64,000 bases of DNA from Scalesia atractyloides. Its lineage: Eukaryota; Streptophyta; Magnoliopsida; Asterales; Asteraceae. Within the stretch, counting starts at the first letter, position 1. Every line of letters begins with the position of its first letter. The position numbers were made by a program, and so were the translations under genes. Location of the stretch: positions 56,960,102-57,024,101 of the forward strand of contig CAMTDV010001633.1 of the NCBI GenBank assembly GCA_947069175.1. The letters run 5' to 3'. The notes beneath the pieces were generated by a model, which made no database searches, was not told the DNA's origin, and was given only the letters and a program-made list of their open reading frames with translations. Positions 63,701-64,000 of this stretch are shown here, piece after piece.

Positions 63701-64000
63701 TCATATGTTATTTCACTTTGAATGTTTGTGGAATATGTTACAACAACAACAAACCTAACTCATTTTCGTAGGAATCACGGTTGCATTCAGCTTATGAAAC
63801 AAGCCTTTTTAAACACCCTAATAGCTCAAGAGGATGAGTAGGTCTCGTGAGGGTTATATAGGGAACACACCCACAAAGTTCATTTAACTACTAAAAACAA
63901 ATCAAAGAATTTACAAGAAAACTACCAAAAAACAGAAGAAGAATATACAACAACAACATAGAGCGTACAGTGCACTATCTCTGGTAGCGCTCGTTCGGGT
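60717..64000 (-). mobile_element. Gy4: edge of an Athila/Tat-like gypsy element, off the right end
   Basis: It starts TGTCGCGCCCCTGTC, a plausible LTR edge. On the minus strand CATTGAGGACAATGTTGACC with TCAAGTGTGGGGAT occurs at 63273-63312 and a variant at 63355-63395. GATTTGCTTGAGGGCAAGCA at 62128-62150 is followed by AAGTGTGAGAA. From memory, these words mark the untranslated region next to the 3' LTR of Athila/Tat-type elements. GGCGTCGCTGACGG-type dyads lie at 61745-61905. No coding sequence; the 78-residue His-rich minus frame at 61473 is low complexity. Confidence 0.5.

Overview
This window looks like intergenic DNA from a large, repeat-rich flowering plant genome. The LTR elements carry plant-type primer sites (TGGTATCAGAGC, initiator-Met tRNA), the copia elements resemble the SIRE/Maximus lineage, the gypsy elements resemble Tekay/Del chromoviruses, and there is a fragment of a plant golgin-type gene. 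The style of the repeats reminds me of Asteraceae, but this is recollection and no search was run. I see no intact host gene. Almost every coding stretch is transposon-derived and broken.

Layout (names are mine). 1-227: end of an LTR (LTR-0). 228-11242: Gy1, a minus-strand Ty3/gypsy derivative with a 3.6 kb LTR at 7646-11242 and part of its other LTR at 228-1171. Its gag is split by N1 (2828-5738), a non-autonomous LTR element carrying arrays of an 18-bp palindrome. 11243-16780: Gy2, an older minus-strand gypsy whose 3' LTR is cut by Gy1. 16781-18597: degenerate ~190-bp repeats and a proline-rich reading frame. 19447-20409: two exons of a RAB6-interacting-golgin-like pseudogene. 21155-30626: Cop1, a minus-strand copia with an extra reading frame after RNase H. 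30627-49746: Cop2, a plus-strand relative of Cop1 interrupted by Gy3 (34782-45209), the youngest-looking gypsy. The Gy3 LTRs each hold four tRNA-like modules. 49747-50364: start of a second Cop2 copy sharing the right LTR. 53880-55304: a PIF/Harbinger-type element with a TAA target duplication. 55855-57105: a hAT transposase pseudogene. 58683-59842: a short hAT-like element with a perfect 8-bp target duplication. 60717-64000: the edge of a minus-strand Athila/Tat-like gypsy.

The genes do not form a host pathway. They are gag-protease-integrase-RT-RNase H modules of elements inserted into one another. By position, N1 is inside Gy1 and Gy1 is inside Gy2; Cop1 sits inside or against the Cop2 LTR; Gy3 is inside Cop2, and a later deletion removed the Gy3/Cop2 boundary.

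The most interesting signals are the tRNA-like modules in the Gy3 LTR, the N1 palindrome array, distinct dyad-symmetric words just upstream of the TATA box in several unrelated LTR families, and the long extra ORF shared by Cop1 and Cop2.
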